DNA of 64,000 bases from Hufsiella ginkgonis (GCF_009834915.1 NZ_WVHS01000001.1:620001-684000); one strand, 5' to 3'. Numbered from the stretch's first letter, positions 54,003 through 63,600 are shown. Notes: generated from the letters alone by a model not told the origin. Numbers and translations are program-made.

Positions 54003-55328
54003 CTATTTCTTCCCGTGCCGGCCCGTGATTTCAGAAACGCTTACGTTAAACGTAACCGCAGCCCCGGAGGAAAGCAGCTTCACATTCCCAAACCCGATGT
54101 CCGTTAACGGCACCTTTACATAAGGCTGGAGCGATACGCTGGCAACAGGACTAAGTGTATGTGTATACGCGATTGCGAGATTTCCTACTCCAAACAAGTG
54201 GCGGTTCTGATCCCGCACCTGGTACGACTTAGGATATTTTGGGTAAGGATGTGCGTACTCGATGTTATAAGTTTCCTTCATCATAAAGTATGATGAAGCG
54301 CCTGCGCTAAGCTGCAGGGCGTTTTTACCTATGTTTAAGAACCTGAAATTCAGGTTAACGGGTACATCTAACACCCGGCAGTCGGCATCCACGGTCCCTG
54401 GAACGGCGGGAATGTAGCCGATATCCGGCTTGTAACTGCTCAGCGGCGCATCGTAAAGCTTCTTCGCAATCAGTACGCCGGTAGTAAAGCTAAGCGATCG
54501 CGTAAGGCTGATCGTTGCTGTGATGCCGCCACCGATCCCGTTCCTCGTATTTTTAAAGTTATCTACTGCGTTCAGGTCAGACAGCCCAACGAGGCTCAGG
54601 CTAACTCCGGGCCGGAACTTAGGGTTCGACCGCCTGGCAGCCCTGTTTCCCGATGAATCGGGGTTTGCAGCGGCAGGCGTCACCTGTGCAAATACCGGCG
54701 GACTGGCAGGTTTTGCGGGCGAATCCGCAGTGGCAGGCGGTATTACAGGGTTCCTGGCAGGCGACGCGTCAGCGATCACCGCAGCCGGCTCTTCCTTATT
54801 TAAAGGAATAGTTGCTGGATTAGTTAACGCAGGAGGATCGTTCTTCATCCCCTTACCGGCCGCGACGGCAGGCGACGAAACAACGGTCCCGGTTCCTTTA
54901 ACAATGGCGTCACCGTTCTTTTCGCTATTCCGGGCACCTCCCTGTCTTGCGGAAGCCGTACCAGCCAATGCCGGCACCTTGTCGGCTGCGATCGTCTCCT
55001 CCCTCGAGAGAGATGTACCAGGCTGAACCGGGTCCCCCTTCCCGGGAGTACCTGATGTTTTATCTTGCTTCGGTGATACCGGCTGCGTTTTTACTACGGT
55101 ATCCGCTTTATTTACCGGAGCGTCTTGTAATGCCCACCATCCCAAGGCCGCCAATAGCATGGCGGCGGCGCCGCCAATAGCGATACCCCTGTAAAAGTAA
55201 TTCCGCCGGTTGCCTTTATCCAGCAGTTGCTGCATAGCAATCCAATCCTGTTCCTCGTAAGAGATCTCAGGTTCGGCTAACTTCTGCCGGAACAGCTCAT
55301 CTATTTCTTTACCGTTTAAATCTTTCAT
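54003..55328 (-). CDS. Membrane-anchored protein with C-terminal outer-membrane-type beta-barrel, partner of ECF sigma
   Basis: 441 residues. Cytoplasmic helical N-terminus (about 1-45: EIDELFRQKLAEPEISYEEQ, DWIAMQQLLDKG), one membrane segment (about 47-66: GIAIGGAAAMLLAALGWWAL), a ~150-residue Ala/Pro/Thr-rich linker, then a barrel-like region (about 235-441) with alternating beta strands (RPGVSLSLVGLSDLN, GGITATISLTRSLSFTTGVL, VASVSLQPYVKVPLT). The start overlaps the sigma-factor stop by 4 bp. The N-terminal third has the layout of an anti-sigma factor; the barrel could sense the outer membrane. This is inference from architecture and operon. Confidence 0.7.
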   Translation of the reverse strand: MKDLNGKEIDELFRQKLAEPEISYEEQDWIAMQQLLDKGNRRNYFYRGIAIGGAAAMLLAALGWWALQDAPVNKADTVVKTQPVSPKQDKTSGTPGKGDPVQPGTSLSREETIAADKVPALAGTASARQGGARNSEKNGDAIVKGTGTVVSSPAVAAGKGMKNDPPALTNPATIPLNKEEPAAVIADASPARNPVIPPATADSPAKPASPPVFAQVTPAAANPDSSGNRAARRSNPKFRPGVSLSLVGLSDLNAVDNFKNTRNGIGGGITATISLTRSLSFTTGVLIAKKLYDAPLSSYKPDIGYIPAVPGTVDADCRVLDVPVNLNFRFLNIGKNALQLSAGASSYFMMKETYNIEYAHPYPKYPKSYQVRDQNRHLFGVGNLAIAYTHTLSPVASVSLQPYVKVPLTDIGFGNVKLLSSGAAVTFNVSVSEITGRHGKK

Positions 55329-55999
55329 GGTTCGAGGCCCCCGTTCACTATACTGCCCACTTCAGAAAATTTTTTTTGGATGGATACGATCTTTCCACCC
55401 TCCTCTGCGCCGTCTCTTACTTCACGTTCCACCGGCACACAATGCTGAAGCGCTTTCTGCAATTTCTGCCTCGCCTTAAACAAGTTCGACTTAGACGTCC
55501 CCACCGAGATGCTCAATATCTGGCCGATCTCTTCATGGCTATATCCATCAATTGCAAAGAGGTTGAAAACAGTCCGGTAGGAGGCCGGTAATTGCTGAAC
55601 TATTTTCAACAAGTCCTGGTAATTCATCGACTGGTACACGTTCGGCTCCTGCGCCACATCCTCAGCTATGGTGAGCTCCTGTGTGTGCGAGTGCCGCAAC
55701 TCTGCCCGATAGTGATCAATCGCCGTGTTAGACATGATCTTCCCCAGCCACGAATGAAACGGCCAGGCATAATCATACTTGTGTATGTTCTTGAAAACTT
55801 TTAAAAAACCGTCGTTCAGGATTTCCGACGCATCGTACCGATTGCTTGCATAACGCAAACATTTACCCATAGCAAAGCCGTAAAAGCGCTTGTAGAGCTT
55901 TTGCTGGCTCTCAAGTTCTTTTCGTATACAGCCATTTATCAGCGACTTAAGCTCCTGTTCGTCAAAGCGGGTGATCACGTTTAGCTTTTGTACTAACAC
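55325..55999 (-). CDS. ECF-type RNA polymerase sigma factor
   Basis: 224 residues from the GTG at 55999; a second GTG at 55978 (MITRFDEQELKSLINGC) is equally possible. Region 2 (about 30-95: YKRFYGFAMGKCLRYASNRY, DASEILNDGFLKVFKNIHKY, WPFHSWLGKIMSNTAIDHYR) and region 4 (about 125-185: LPASYRTVFNLFAIDGYSHE, EIGQILSISVGTSKSNLFKA) are clear. A ~40-residue C-terminal extension follows. The 4-bp overlap with the barrel protein suggests a regulator/anti-regulator pair. Confidence 0.92.
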   Translation of the reverse strand: MLVQKLNVITRFDEQELKSLINGCIRKELESQQKLYKRFYGFAMGKCLRYASNRYDASEILNDGFLKVFKNIHKYDYAWPFHSWLGKIMSNTAIDHYRAELRHSHTQELTIAEDVAQEPNVYQSMNYQDLLKIVQQLPASYRTVFNLFAIDGYSHEEIGQILSISVGTSKSNLFKARQKLQKALQHCVPVEREVRDGAEEGGKIVSIQKKFSEVGSIVNGGLEP

Positions 56000-56133
56000 G
56001 AATCTAATGGTTTAAAGGTTGCCTGCTCCAGGAAAAAAGTTTTTCTTTTTTAAGTTGAAGCAGAAAGTAAGCTTAAAGCGGTTCGAACAGTCAGGTATGC
56101 TAACCGGCGCAGACCCGCTTTATCTTTTCTGCC

Positions 56134-56463
56134 TTGCCTCCCGACTTTTCTTCATTAAACCTGATCGATGCCTATCCCGAACCCCGGCCCGCGGCAACCA
56201 CCGTTGCTACGTTGTTAAAACGAATGCAGGATAAGGGATTTGTTGCGTACACCCAATATGGCAACTCGCGCGAATATTACGCCCTGGTAAAAAAGGCCGA
56301 TTACTTTTCCACGCACATGAGCGGCATTATCAGGAACTTTTTTGGCAATTCGGTGCTCAGGTTCGCCTCTTTCTTTACCGAATCCGGCAACCTCACCGAA
56401 GCCGAATTGCGGGAACTGCGGAATATTGTTGATAAAGAGATCGAAAAAAAGAAAAATGACTGA
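56134..56463 (+). pseudogene. BlaI/MecI-type repressor, N-terminally truncated
   Basis: Recognisable from FSSLNLIDAYPEPRPAATTV, LLKRMQDKGFVAYTQYGNSR, EYYALVKKADYFSTHMSG, FFGNSVLRFASFFTESGNLT and ELRNIVDKEIEKKK. The first helix of the winged-helix domain (about 22 residues, KLTKSEEQIMHALW-type) is missing. The only start is a TTG at 56134; just upstream the other frame shows a weak relic (LKRFEQSGML), so a frameshift plus decay is likely. DNA binding should be impaired. Stop overlaps the M56 gene (ATGACTGA). Confidence 0.65.
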
Positions 56464-57397
56464 ATATTCAATGATCGGGTACCTTACCCGGATGGTCGCC
56501 TGTTCCGCGTTGCTGCTGGCGGCCTACCACCTTTTTCTCCAAAAGGAGAAGATGCACCGGTTCAACCGCTTTTATTTACTGGCGGCTATCGTCGTGCCGT
56601 TTGTTATTCCGCTGATCTCTACCGGCACGGTTACCGTAGCGCCTCAAACGACCGGGCAGGTGGTTTACCCTGCATCAGGTGCTGCAACGCCGGTATTGGC
56701 AACCGCAAAAGCCGTTACCGGAACCCGCGAGTTATTTCCCGCTGCCATCACCACTGTGTATGGCATCGTCCTCATTTTACTGCTTGCCCGGATGGGAGTA
56801 AATTTCTATTTCATTTTCTCCCCGGTACACAGCTGTGAGGTTGTTCCGTACCGGGGTGCGAAACTGGTGCTGGTAAAAAAAGCGATCAGCCCCTATAGTT
56901 TCTCCAATTACATATTCATTAACGAACAGCAATATCACCGGAGGGAAATAGAAGCGGAACTTTTTACGCATGAACTTGCGCACGCGACGCAGAAACATTC
57001 GGCGGATATTATTTTCGTAGAACTGGTCCAATGCATCGCCTGGTTCAATCCTTTTTTGCAGCTGTACAGGAAAGCGATCAGGCTTAACCATGAATTCCTG
57101 GCAGATGAGGCCGTATTAAGCACACACCAGAATATTTCCTCCTACCAGCAACTGCTGCTCAGCAAAGTATTGCTCAACACCAACCTGGCCCTTGCCAGCA
57201 GCTTCAATTTTTTAATCACCAAAAAAAGACTCGTTATGATGACACAACACACTCCCAAAAGCCGCGCGTTCCTGAAAGCGGCCGCATTGATACCGGTAAT
57301 GATCGCCGCGATCATGTTATTCAGCACAAAAACGGAGGCCGGAAGCGGTCTCCGCAGGAAGCTAAACAGTGCTATACGATCAGAGCATTGCCTTTAA
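56456..57397 (+). CDS. M56-family (BlaR1/MecR1-type) membrane metallopeptidase, short form
   Basis: 313 residues from the ATG at 56456, inside the end of the blaI-like gene. Membrane segments near the N-terminus (YLTRMVACSALLLAAYHLFL, FYLLAAIVVPFVIPLI), then LFPAAITTVYGIVLILLLAR, the zinc site THELAHATQKHSAD (HELAH at about 172-176), LNHEFLADEAVL, and a last segment AAALIPVMIAAIMLFS. BlaR1-type proteins sense wall stress and cleave BlaI. The usual periplasmic or TonB-like C-terminus is absent: the protein stops 20 residues after the last segment, where it runs into the ligase gene (18-bp tail overlap). Confidence 0.8.
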   Translation: MTEYSMIGYLTRMVACSALLLAAYHLFLQKEKMHRFNRFYLLAAIVVPFVIPLISTGTVTVAPQTTGQVVYPASGAATPVLATAKAVTGTRELFPAAITTVYGIVLILLLARMGVNFYFIFSPVHSCEVVPYRGAKLVLVKKAISPYSFSNYIFINEQQYHRREIEAELFTHELAHATQKHSADIIFVELVQCIAWFNPFLQLYRKAIRLNHEFLADEAVLSTHQNISSYQQLLLSKVLLNTNLALASSFNFLITKKRLVMMTQHTPKSRAFLKAAALIPVMIAAIMLFSTKTEAGSGLRRKLNSAIRSEHCL

Positions 57398-58987
57398 ACT
57401 TTCGATCGTATCGGCTTCTTCCATCTTTTTATCCTGCCGCCACCGTAAGATCCGGGGAAACCGCAAGGCTACCCCGGATTTATGCCGTGTAGATTGGTTG
57501 ATCCCTTCGAACCCGATCTCGAACACCAGCTCCGGTTTTACCGTACGTACAGGTCCGAACTTTTCGATCGTATTCCTTTTTATGAAGTGGTCTACCTGGC
57601 CGATCTCCTTATCGGTCAGCCCCGAATACGCTTTGGCGAAGGGTACCAGCTTATCGCCGTCCCAAACTGCAAACGTATAATCGGTATAGAGGTCGGCACG
57701 TCGCCCATGTCCTTTTTGCGCGTAGACCATTACCGCATCTACCGATAACGGATCTACTTTCCACTTCCACCAATCGCCGCGCTTCCGGCCCACCTGGTAC
57801 ACCGAGCTGCGTTTTTTAAGCATGAAACCTTCTGCGTGATACTCCCTCGACTGCATTCGCAATGCGTATAGCTCCTCCCACCCGGAGAAATTAACCACCG
57901 GCGAGATCATAAACGCTTCCGGGTGCCGCGTTGCCAGCTGAAGATCTTCGAGAATTTTCCTCCGCGAGGTCAGCGGAAGGCCCCTGGTATCTTCGCCCTG
58001 GTACTCGAGGCAATCGTATGCGATAAATACCATCGGGCTTTCGGCCAAAATTTTCTTAGAAAGATTCTTTCTCCCGATCCTGGTCTGCAGCACGTTAAAC
58101 GGTAAAGGATGGCCTTCAGAATAACAAATCGCTTCGCCGTCGAGTACTGTTCCATCCGGCAGGTCCGCTAAAAAATCATGCAGCTCGGGAAATTTTTCGG
58201 TGGCAAGCTCCTCTCCGCGGGTCCAGATAAAACTTTCGCCGCGGCGGATGGCCTGCGCGCGAATACCGTCCCATTTCCACTCCGCTTGCCAGTCTGCGGG
58301 ATCGCCCAACGTTTCGCCGATCTGTGCGGCAGATTTCACCTGGTCTGATGTCTCCTGTATCGCATACGCGAGATAAAACGGATATGGGCGTGAAAAATCG
58401 TCGGAAGCATCCTGCTCCTGCATTAACTGCGGGTAACTGAAGGTAAGCGGGTCCCAGTTCCCCATGATGCGGTGTGTGAGTGTAGCGGTGTCTAGTCCCG
58501 AGAGGTCGGCAAGCGCCTTGATAATCAGGTTTTGCGATACGCCGACGCGGAAACTACCGGTAAGCACCTTATTAAAAACGAATCGTTCCTGCTGGTCCAT
58601 GGATGCCCACGACGCCCGGAGCCAGGTGCGGCGCTCTTCTTCGTCGAGGTTACCGAGGTGATTGATCTCTTCGATCCATTCTGCCAGTGATTTATCCTGC
58701 GAAGAAGTATTACCAGGCAGCAGCAGCGCGATCGTTTCCCCCAGGTCGCCTACCACGTGGTAGCTTTCCTCGAACAGCCATCCCGGGATCCCGGCCATTT
58801 CCATTGCCCACGTACGTACCAGGGTCGAGTTGATCTGTCGTTTCGGCTTCCTGCCGGTAAATAACGCCAGCGTATGGATCTTGTCCTGGTCGCTCACCGC
58901 CACAAAATAATCTTTCAGGATGCGTACTTTCTCGTTCGTTTTGTTGGTTTCGTCGAGATCGGCAAAAAGTTGGGCAAATGCTTTCAT
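57380..58987 (-). CDS. ATP-dependent DNA ligase
   Basis: 535 residues. Catalytic Lys238 in EWKWDGIRAQAI (motif I KxDGxR), then WTRGEELATEKFPELHDFL, GTVLDGEAICY (motif III/IIIa), FMLKKRSSVYQVGRKRGDWW KWK (motif V), and an OB-fold end. Long N-terminal DNA-binding domain (about 1-200). Of the bacterial 'LigB/C-like' type with an associated exonuclease. The downstream exonuclease partner lies upstream here with a 4-bp overlap; a Lhr-type helicase, the usual third member, is not in the window. Confidence 0.95.
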   Translation of the reverse strand: MKAFAQLFADLDETNKTNEKVRILKDYFVAVSDQDKIHTLALFTGRKPKRQINSTLVRTWAMEMAGIPGWLFEESYHVVGDLGETIALLLPGNTSSQDKSLAEWIEEINHLGNLDEEERRTWLRASWASMDQQERFVFNKVLTGSFRVGVSQNLIIKALADLSGLDTATLTHRIMGNWDPLTFSYPQLMQEQDASDDFSRPYPFYLAYAIQETSDQVKSAAQIGETLGDPADWQAEWKWDGIRAQAIRRGESFIWTRGEELATEKFPELHDFLADLPDGTVLDGEAICYSEGHPLPFNVLQTRIGRKNLSKKILAESPMVFIAYDCLEYQGEDTRGLPLTSRRKILEDLQLATRHPEAFMISPVVNFSGWEELYALRMQSREYHAEGFMLKKRSSVYQVGRKRGDWWKWKVDPLSVDAVMVYAQKGHGRRADLYTDYTFAVWDGDKLVPFAKAYSGLTDKEIGQVDHFIKRNTIEKFGPVRTVKPELVFEIGFEGINQSTRHKSGVALRFPRILRWRQDKKMEEADTIESLKAML

Positions 58988-60045
58988 AAGCTGTCTCCTT
59001 CCGCTAATGCCGCATTTTCACTTTCTGCGGCGAGGGCTTCAGCTTGCGCTTCGCCGCCTTCATCGTCGCCGTATAACGTATGAGCTTCGTGGGCATCGTA
59101 GCCGTTCTCAGATAAATAGCGGGCAAACGTCGCCGTGTAACCATGGGTCAGGTAAACGGTTTCGCATTCAGTAGCAGCGATTGCCGTGATCAGCCCTTCC
59201 CAGTCGGCATGGTCCGAAAGCACGAAGCCTCGATCAGCCGCCCGCCGCCTTTTTGCGCCCCGAAGGGCCATCCACCCGGAACAATAACCAAAATCATAAG
59301 GCATAAAACGCCGCATCCACGGGGTACCTGCCGACGAAGGCGGGGCAATGATAATGGCGTTGCGAAAAGCTTCTTTCGGGGTGTCGGGGGTAATACGGGT
59401 AGCCGCATTTAGCTGTACGCCGTTACGCCGAAGCGCTTCATGTGTGTTATCGATGGTGCCGTGTGTAAAAACCCCGCCTATCGATAAATCCAGGTGCTGG
59501 AGGATCCGCTGTGCTTTGCCCAGGGAATAGCCGACGATAACGGTCGCTTTACCCTCAGCCGCATTTTGCCGCCACCATTGATTAATGTTATTATGTATTT
59601 CCTGCTGCGGTTTCCAGTGATATACCGGCATCCCAAAGGTGCATTCGGAGATAAAGGAGTGACATTTAACCGGCTCAAACGGTTCACAAACCCCATCGTT
59701 TTCCAGCTTATAATCACCGGAGACCACCCATACCTCTCCCTTATACTCTATACGTACCTGCGCAGAGCCGATAATATGTCCTGCCGGATGCAGCGAGATC
59801 TTCACCCCGTTCTTTACAACGGTTTCGCCATACCCGATCGTGCGCAAGCTGATCTCTCCCAGCCGGTAATACAGTACTTCCCGCGAAAGGTGATGCGCCA
59901 GGTATTGTTTGCTTCCCCAACGGGCGTGGTCGGAGTGTGCGTGGGTGATCACGGCATCGTCTACCGGTTTCCACGGATCTATATAAAATTTCCCGGGAGG
60001 GCAGTAGATGCCGTTGTCATTAAATTCGAGCAGGGGCTTGCGCAT
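58984..60045 (-). CDS. Ligase-associated DNA exonuclease (metallo-beta-lactamase fold)
   Basis: Start set at the ATG at 60045 (MRKPLLEFNDNGIYCPPGKF); the ATG at 60090 lies in the terminator of the protease gene. 353 residues. Metal motif THAHSDHARWG (HxHxDH, about 35-40), HPAGHIIGSAQVRIEY, WVVSGDYKLENDGVCEPFEP, CHSFISECTFG and the C-terminal VLSDHADWEGLI are those of the SNM1/CPSF-like ligase-associated exonuclease. Works with the ATP-dependent ligase in end repair (known for the family). ATGA overlap with that gene. Confidence 0.93.
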   Translation of the reverse strand: MRKPLLEFNDNGIYCPPGKFYIDPWKPVDDAVITHAHSDHARWGSKQYLAHHLSREVLYYRLGEISLRTIGYGETVVKNGVKISLHPAGHIIGSAQVRIEYKGEVWVVSGDYKLENDGVCEPFEPVKCHSFISECTFGMPVYHWKPQQEIHNNINQWWRQNAAEGKATVIVGYSLGKAQRILQHLDLSIGGVFTHGTIDNTHEALRRNGVQLNAATRITPDTPKEAFRNAIIIAPPSSAGTPWMRRFMPYDFGYCSGWMALRGAKRRRAADRGFVLSDHADWEGLITAIAATECETVYLTHGYTATFARYLSENGYDAHEAHTLYGDDEGGEAQAEALAAESENAALAEGDSL

Positions 60046-60063
60046 TGCGTTCCTTAATAAAAT

Positions 60064-60096
60064 AAAAAAGCGTATGAAGCAAATCTTCATACGCTT
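60064..60096 (-). terminator. Rho-independent terminator of the S41 protease gene
   Basis: On the minus strand AAGCGTATGAAG pairs with CTTCATACGCTT (12 bp, 5-nt loop) followed by T-run, 22 bp after the protease stop. It separates the protease from the exonuclease-ligase operon. Confidence 0.85.
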
Positions 60097-60118
60097 AATA
60101 AATACTTAATAACGAACG

Positions 60119-62326
60119 CTATTGTTTTACAATCGGTTTTTTGAGGGTGTATTGGTCGCCGGCACTCAGCTTAATAAAATCGGCCATTACCTGCAGGCTT
60201 TCATCCTGTACAAAATCGATCGGGTCTGCTTTCACCTTTGGATCACCTTTTTTAACCGGGGGCAATCCTTTTGCTGCGCGGCGCTGGTTGTCGCGTGCCA
60301 GGGCTTTGGCTTCCTGTTCATCACGTTCCTTTCTCAGCTGTGCTTCGTTAAGGGTAACATCATTTTCGTCGTCGCGCTTATTAAATTCGGCGATATCATC
60401 CACCAGGTATTTATATTCCGGCGATGCTTTCATCCGTTTATCGTGCAGGCTAGCCAGCACCGGCCTGATCTGCCGAAGATCGGCAAACGGTGTGAACTTG
60501 CTTGTTTTTATCGAATCCCATGGAAGTGCGGAAGGCTCAGAACTTTCACCATATTTTTCCGCGGAATAGATCATGGGGAACTGGATATCCGGGAAAACGC
60601 CCTTATGCTGGGTACTGTTGCCGGTTACCCGGTAAAATTTAGCCATGGTAAGGTTGATCTGTCCAAATTTTGGGGTATTATCCAGCATGGTTACCGTTCC
60701 GCCATTAGGTTTCTGAACGTTATGTACGGGACCTTTTTCTCCTGCAGCGGCAGCCATCAGCATCATTTTGTCTGATGTAGAGATCACGCGCGACATATCG
60801 ATGGCGGACTGTACCGTTCCTTTTCCATAAGTCTGCGTTCCCATGATAATTCCCCGTCCGTAATCCTGGATCGCACCGGCAAAGATCTCCGAAGCTGAAG
60901 CGCTGAAGCGGTCCACCATCACACCGAGCGGTCCTTCCCAGGCGATGCCCGGGTCCTCGTCTTCGTCCACCTCTACTTTACGTGCATCACGGGTTTGTAC
61001 CACCGGACCCGATTTAATGAATAGCCCCGTAAGCTGGATAGCCTCAGGAAGCGAGCCGCCGCCATTCCGGCGAAGGTCGATCACCACGGCGTCAACCTTG
61101 TCGCGTTTAAGCGTATCGAGCAGGCGGCGCACGTCGCGGGTAGTACTTTTATAATCGGGGTCGCCTTTTTGATAGGCTTTAAAGTCCATGTAAAAATCGG
61201 GGATGGTGATCACACCGATCTTAAAGGCCTTTCCTCCGCTGGTAACGGTTTTAATGGTTTTTTTTGCCGACTGGTCTTCGAGTACCACGCGGTCTCTAAC
61301 CAGCTCCACTATTTTCGGGGTCGAGCTCAGGTCCTGTCCTGCAGGGATAATTTTCAATCGTACCACTGTCCCCTTAGGGCCTTTGATCTTGGTAACGGCA
61401 TTGTCTATCCGCCAGCCGATCACATCCACAAATTCCCCGTCTTTACCCTGTGCGATCCCGATAATCCGGTCGTTGGCATGTAGTGTCTTGGCTTTGTAAG
61501 CCGGACCGCCGTTAATGATCTCGGCAATCTTCACCAGTTCATTGTCCATGGTAAGACGTGCGCCGATCCCTTCAAAATTCTTAGCCATTTCCTCGTTAAA
61601 TTCCTGCGCTTTCAGCGGCGGGAAGTAATTGGTATGCGGGTCGATGGATTCGGTAAAGGCGTCCATCATGATGGCGAAAGCATCCTGGTTATTCGTTTTC
61701 GAGGCCTGCGACAATAGGTTCTCATAACGTGCTTTCAGGGTTTGTTTGTTCTTTGCAGCGTCAGAACCGGCTATTTTCAAATTAAGCAGGTCGTAGCGTA
61801 TGCGGTTGGTCCACATCGCATCCGCTTCTGCGGCAGAGGCGAACCAAGGCATTTTACTACGATCGTAAGCATAGGTACCGCCACCGTTATAATCGTAATC
61901 CTTATCGATCTGGGCGATAGAGTACCTGATACGCTCGTTGTACCGTGCCTGGAAAGTGTTGAACATCTGGAACAACGTGCTCAGGTCGCCTTTGCGCAAG
62001 TCATCGTCAAGAGTAGTACGATATCTTTCAAAAGCTTTTACGTCCGAAGCAAGCAGGTAGTTATGTCCCTGGTCGAGATTTTTAAGATACCTGTCGAAGA
62101 TCACCGACGAAAGCGAATCGTTCAGCGGCACGTTTTTATAATGATATTTTTCAAAGAGATCCACGAGATTCTTTACTATTACTTCCTGCTGGAGATCAGC
62201 CTTAAGGTTATTTGATCCCGGAACATCGGCCACTACCCGTGGGTTGGCCTTACATGCCAATGCGGCAAGGATAAACAGGGCCAGAACTTTATTTTTTAAC
62301 ATTTCCTTGAACGATTTAAAATCCAT
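60119..62326 (-). CDS. Carboxy-terminal processing protease (S41, Prc/Tsp-like)
   Basis: 735 residues with an N-terminal signal sequence (NKVLALFILAALAC). A DUF3340-type N-terminal helical region, PDZ domain (about 240-330: NFEGIGARLTMDNELVKIAE, AKTLHANDRIIGIAQGKDGE), then the S41 core with VDAVVIDLRRNGGGSLPEA, catalytic Ser in MVDRFSASASEIFAGAI and Lys in GTQTYGKGTVQSA. A C-terminal DUF3340-like extension rich in charge follows. It degrades or trims periplasmic proteins from the C-terminus. Monocistronic. Confidence 0.94.
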   Translation of the reverse strand: MDFKSFKEMLKNKVLALFILAALACKANPRVVADVPGSNNLKADLQQEVIVKNLVDLFEKYHYKNVPLNDSLSSVIFDRYLKNLDQGHNYLLASDVKAFERYRTTLDDDLRKGDLSTLFQMFNTFQARYNERIRYSIAQIDKDYDYNGGGTYAYDRSKMPWFASAAEADAMWTNRIRYDLLNLKIAGSDAAKNKQTLKARYENLLSQASKTNNQDAFAIMMDAFTESIDPHTNYFPPLKAQEFNEEMAKNFEGIGARLTMDNELVKIAEIINGGPAYKAKTLHANDRIIGIAQGKDGEFVDVIGWRIDNAVTKIKGPKGTVVRLKIIPAGQDLSSTPKIVELVRDRVVLEDQSAKKTIKTVTSGGKAFKIGVITIPDFYMDFKAYQKGDPDYKSTTRDVRRLLDTLKRDKVDAVVIDLRRNGGGSLPEAIQLTGLFIKSGPVVQTRDARKVEVDEDEDPGIAWEGPLGVMVDRFSASASEIFAGAIQDYGRGIIMGTQTYGKGTVQSAIDMSRVISTSDKMMLMAAAAGEKGPVHNVQKPNGGTVTMLDNTPKFGQINLTMAKFYRVTGNSTQHKGVFPDIQFPMIYSAEKYGESSEPSALPWDSIKTSKFTPFADLRQIRPVLASLHDKRMKASPEYKYLVDDIAEFNKRDDENDVTLNEAQLRKERDEQEAKALARDNQRRAAKGLPPVKKGDPKVKADPIDFVQDESLQVMADFIKLSAGDQYTLKKPIVKQ

Positions 62327-62371
62327 TAGATAAGAACACTAGCGAAATTGATACCAGTTTTTAAATTAAAC

Positions 62372-62400
62372 AAAAAAGAGGCAGTTAAATTACTGCCTCT
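62372..62400 (-). terminator. Rho-independent terminator of the TPR gene
   Basis: AGAGGCAGT (62377-62385) pairs with ACTGCCTCT (62392-62400); on the minus strand a T-run follows at 62377-62372. Confidence 0.8.
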
Positions 62401-62502
62401 CTTGTAACAAGTTTATACCCAAATTTAATGTTAAATGTTCGTGGGAAGTGTTAAATATTGTTAAACACGTAACCATTACCCGCTATTTTAACATTAACGT
62501 GA

Positions 62503-63600
62503 TTATTGCACATTGCTCAGCAGCGTTGTCCGCAAGCGGCTATATTCCTCTATGGCAGATCCAGCAGCCGTATAATCGCCCATTTTCCGGTAGATCTCTC
62601 CCATGTCGCCCTTTATTTCTACCAAACGGGCGAGGCAGTTATTCCGGAAAGCCAGCGATTCCGCTTCCTTAAAGTCAATAAGCGCATGAAAGCTATCGCC
62701 TTCCTGGTTTTTTATTGCGGCTAACTGGGCGAGGAAGGTTACATGGGCCTCTACATCATTCAATGTAAGCGACAGCGTGTTTCCTTGCAAACAGTACCAT
62801 TTCGCTTCAGAATAACGGCCCTGGAGGTAATACACCCTCGAAAGTGCGTTAAAACAGCTCATTCTTCCTGGTTTGTTTCCCCTGAACATGGGCAATGCTT
62901 TCCAAAGAAGCAGTTTTTCAGCCTCAGCATAATTTTTCTGTGCGCATTTCAGTGTCGCAATGGTCACGTAGGCCGATGCTGCGGGGATATGTTTACCGGC
63001 CGCCTGGTTTGCTGCCGCGATGCTGGTGTAATAGTCTACGGCATCACCAGTCCGTCCCGAAAGACGCGCAAGTTCCGCCAGGGCGACAAGCACCGGGTTC
63101 GCCGTACGCAGGGATTTATCAAACGGTTGATCCCGGATGGCAAGCGACTGCCGGAGTAACGTGAATGACTTTTCGAGGTTTCCTTTAACCGCATAATAAA
63201 CCGCAAGCGCGTTAAATACCAGCGCCTGGTTTTTGGTATCTGCGGCGTATCCCAGTGAACCCGACAGTTGTTCTATATCCTGAAGGTTGCCCTCGTTTAC
63301 CGTGGTGTAAATCTCGATATTGGCCAGCAGCGTACGAAGTTGTTTCATTTCCTCGAACGAGCGAACCGTTACCTGTTCCGCCACACGGTTCCTGAAACGT
63401 TCGTCGATCGTCATTCTGCGCACCTTCTCCAGGTCTACCGGCGGCGGAGGCGGGGGCAGGATATACGCTTCCGGACCGATCTTTACCGGTGCCAGGTGCT
63501 TGGATGATGTAACGGCACTTAACGAATCCGTGTTAGCCAGTACGGCGCTTTGTATTCCCGACAGCGGGAGTGCCGCCAGGATAAATAGTTTTTTAATCAT
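62503..63600 (-). CDS. Exported TPR-repeat protein
   Basis: 365 residues. Signal peptide (MIKKLFILAALPLSGIQSAV), a proline run (PPPPPPVDLEKVRRM, about 50-64), then TPR-like repeats to the end: ALAVYYAVKGNLEKSFTLLR, ALAELARLSGRTGDAVDYYT, ALSRVYYLQGRYSEAKWYCL, DMGEIYRKMGDYTAAGSAIE. No enzyme domain. Bacteroidota use such proteins as scaffolds, often as the periplasmic part of sensor kinases; here no kinase domain follows. Function unknown. Confidence 0.8.
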   Translation of the reverse strand: MIKKLFILAALPLSGIQSAVLANTDSLSAVTSSKHLAPVKIGPEAYILPPPPPPVDLEKVRRMTIDERFRNRVAEQVTVRSFEEMKQLRTLLANIEIYTTVNEGNLQDIEQLSGSLGYAADTKNQALVFNALAVYYAVKGNLEKSFTLLRQSLAIRDQPFDKSLRTANPVLVALAELARLSGRTGDAVDYYTSIAAANQAAGKHIPAASAYVTIATLKCAQKNYAEAEKLLLWKALPMFRGNKPGRMSCFNALSRVYYLQGRYSEAKWYCLQGNTLSLTLNDVEAHVTFLAQLAAIKNQEGDSFHALIDFKEAESLAFRNNCLARLVEIKGDMGEIYRKMGDYTAAGSAIEEYSRLRTTLLSNVQ

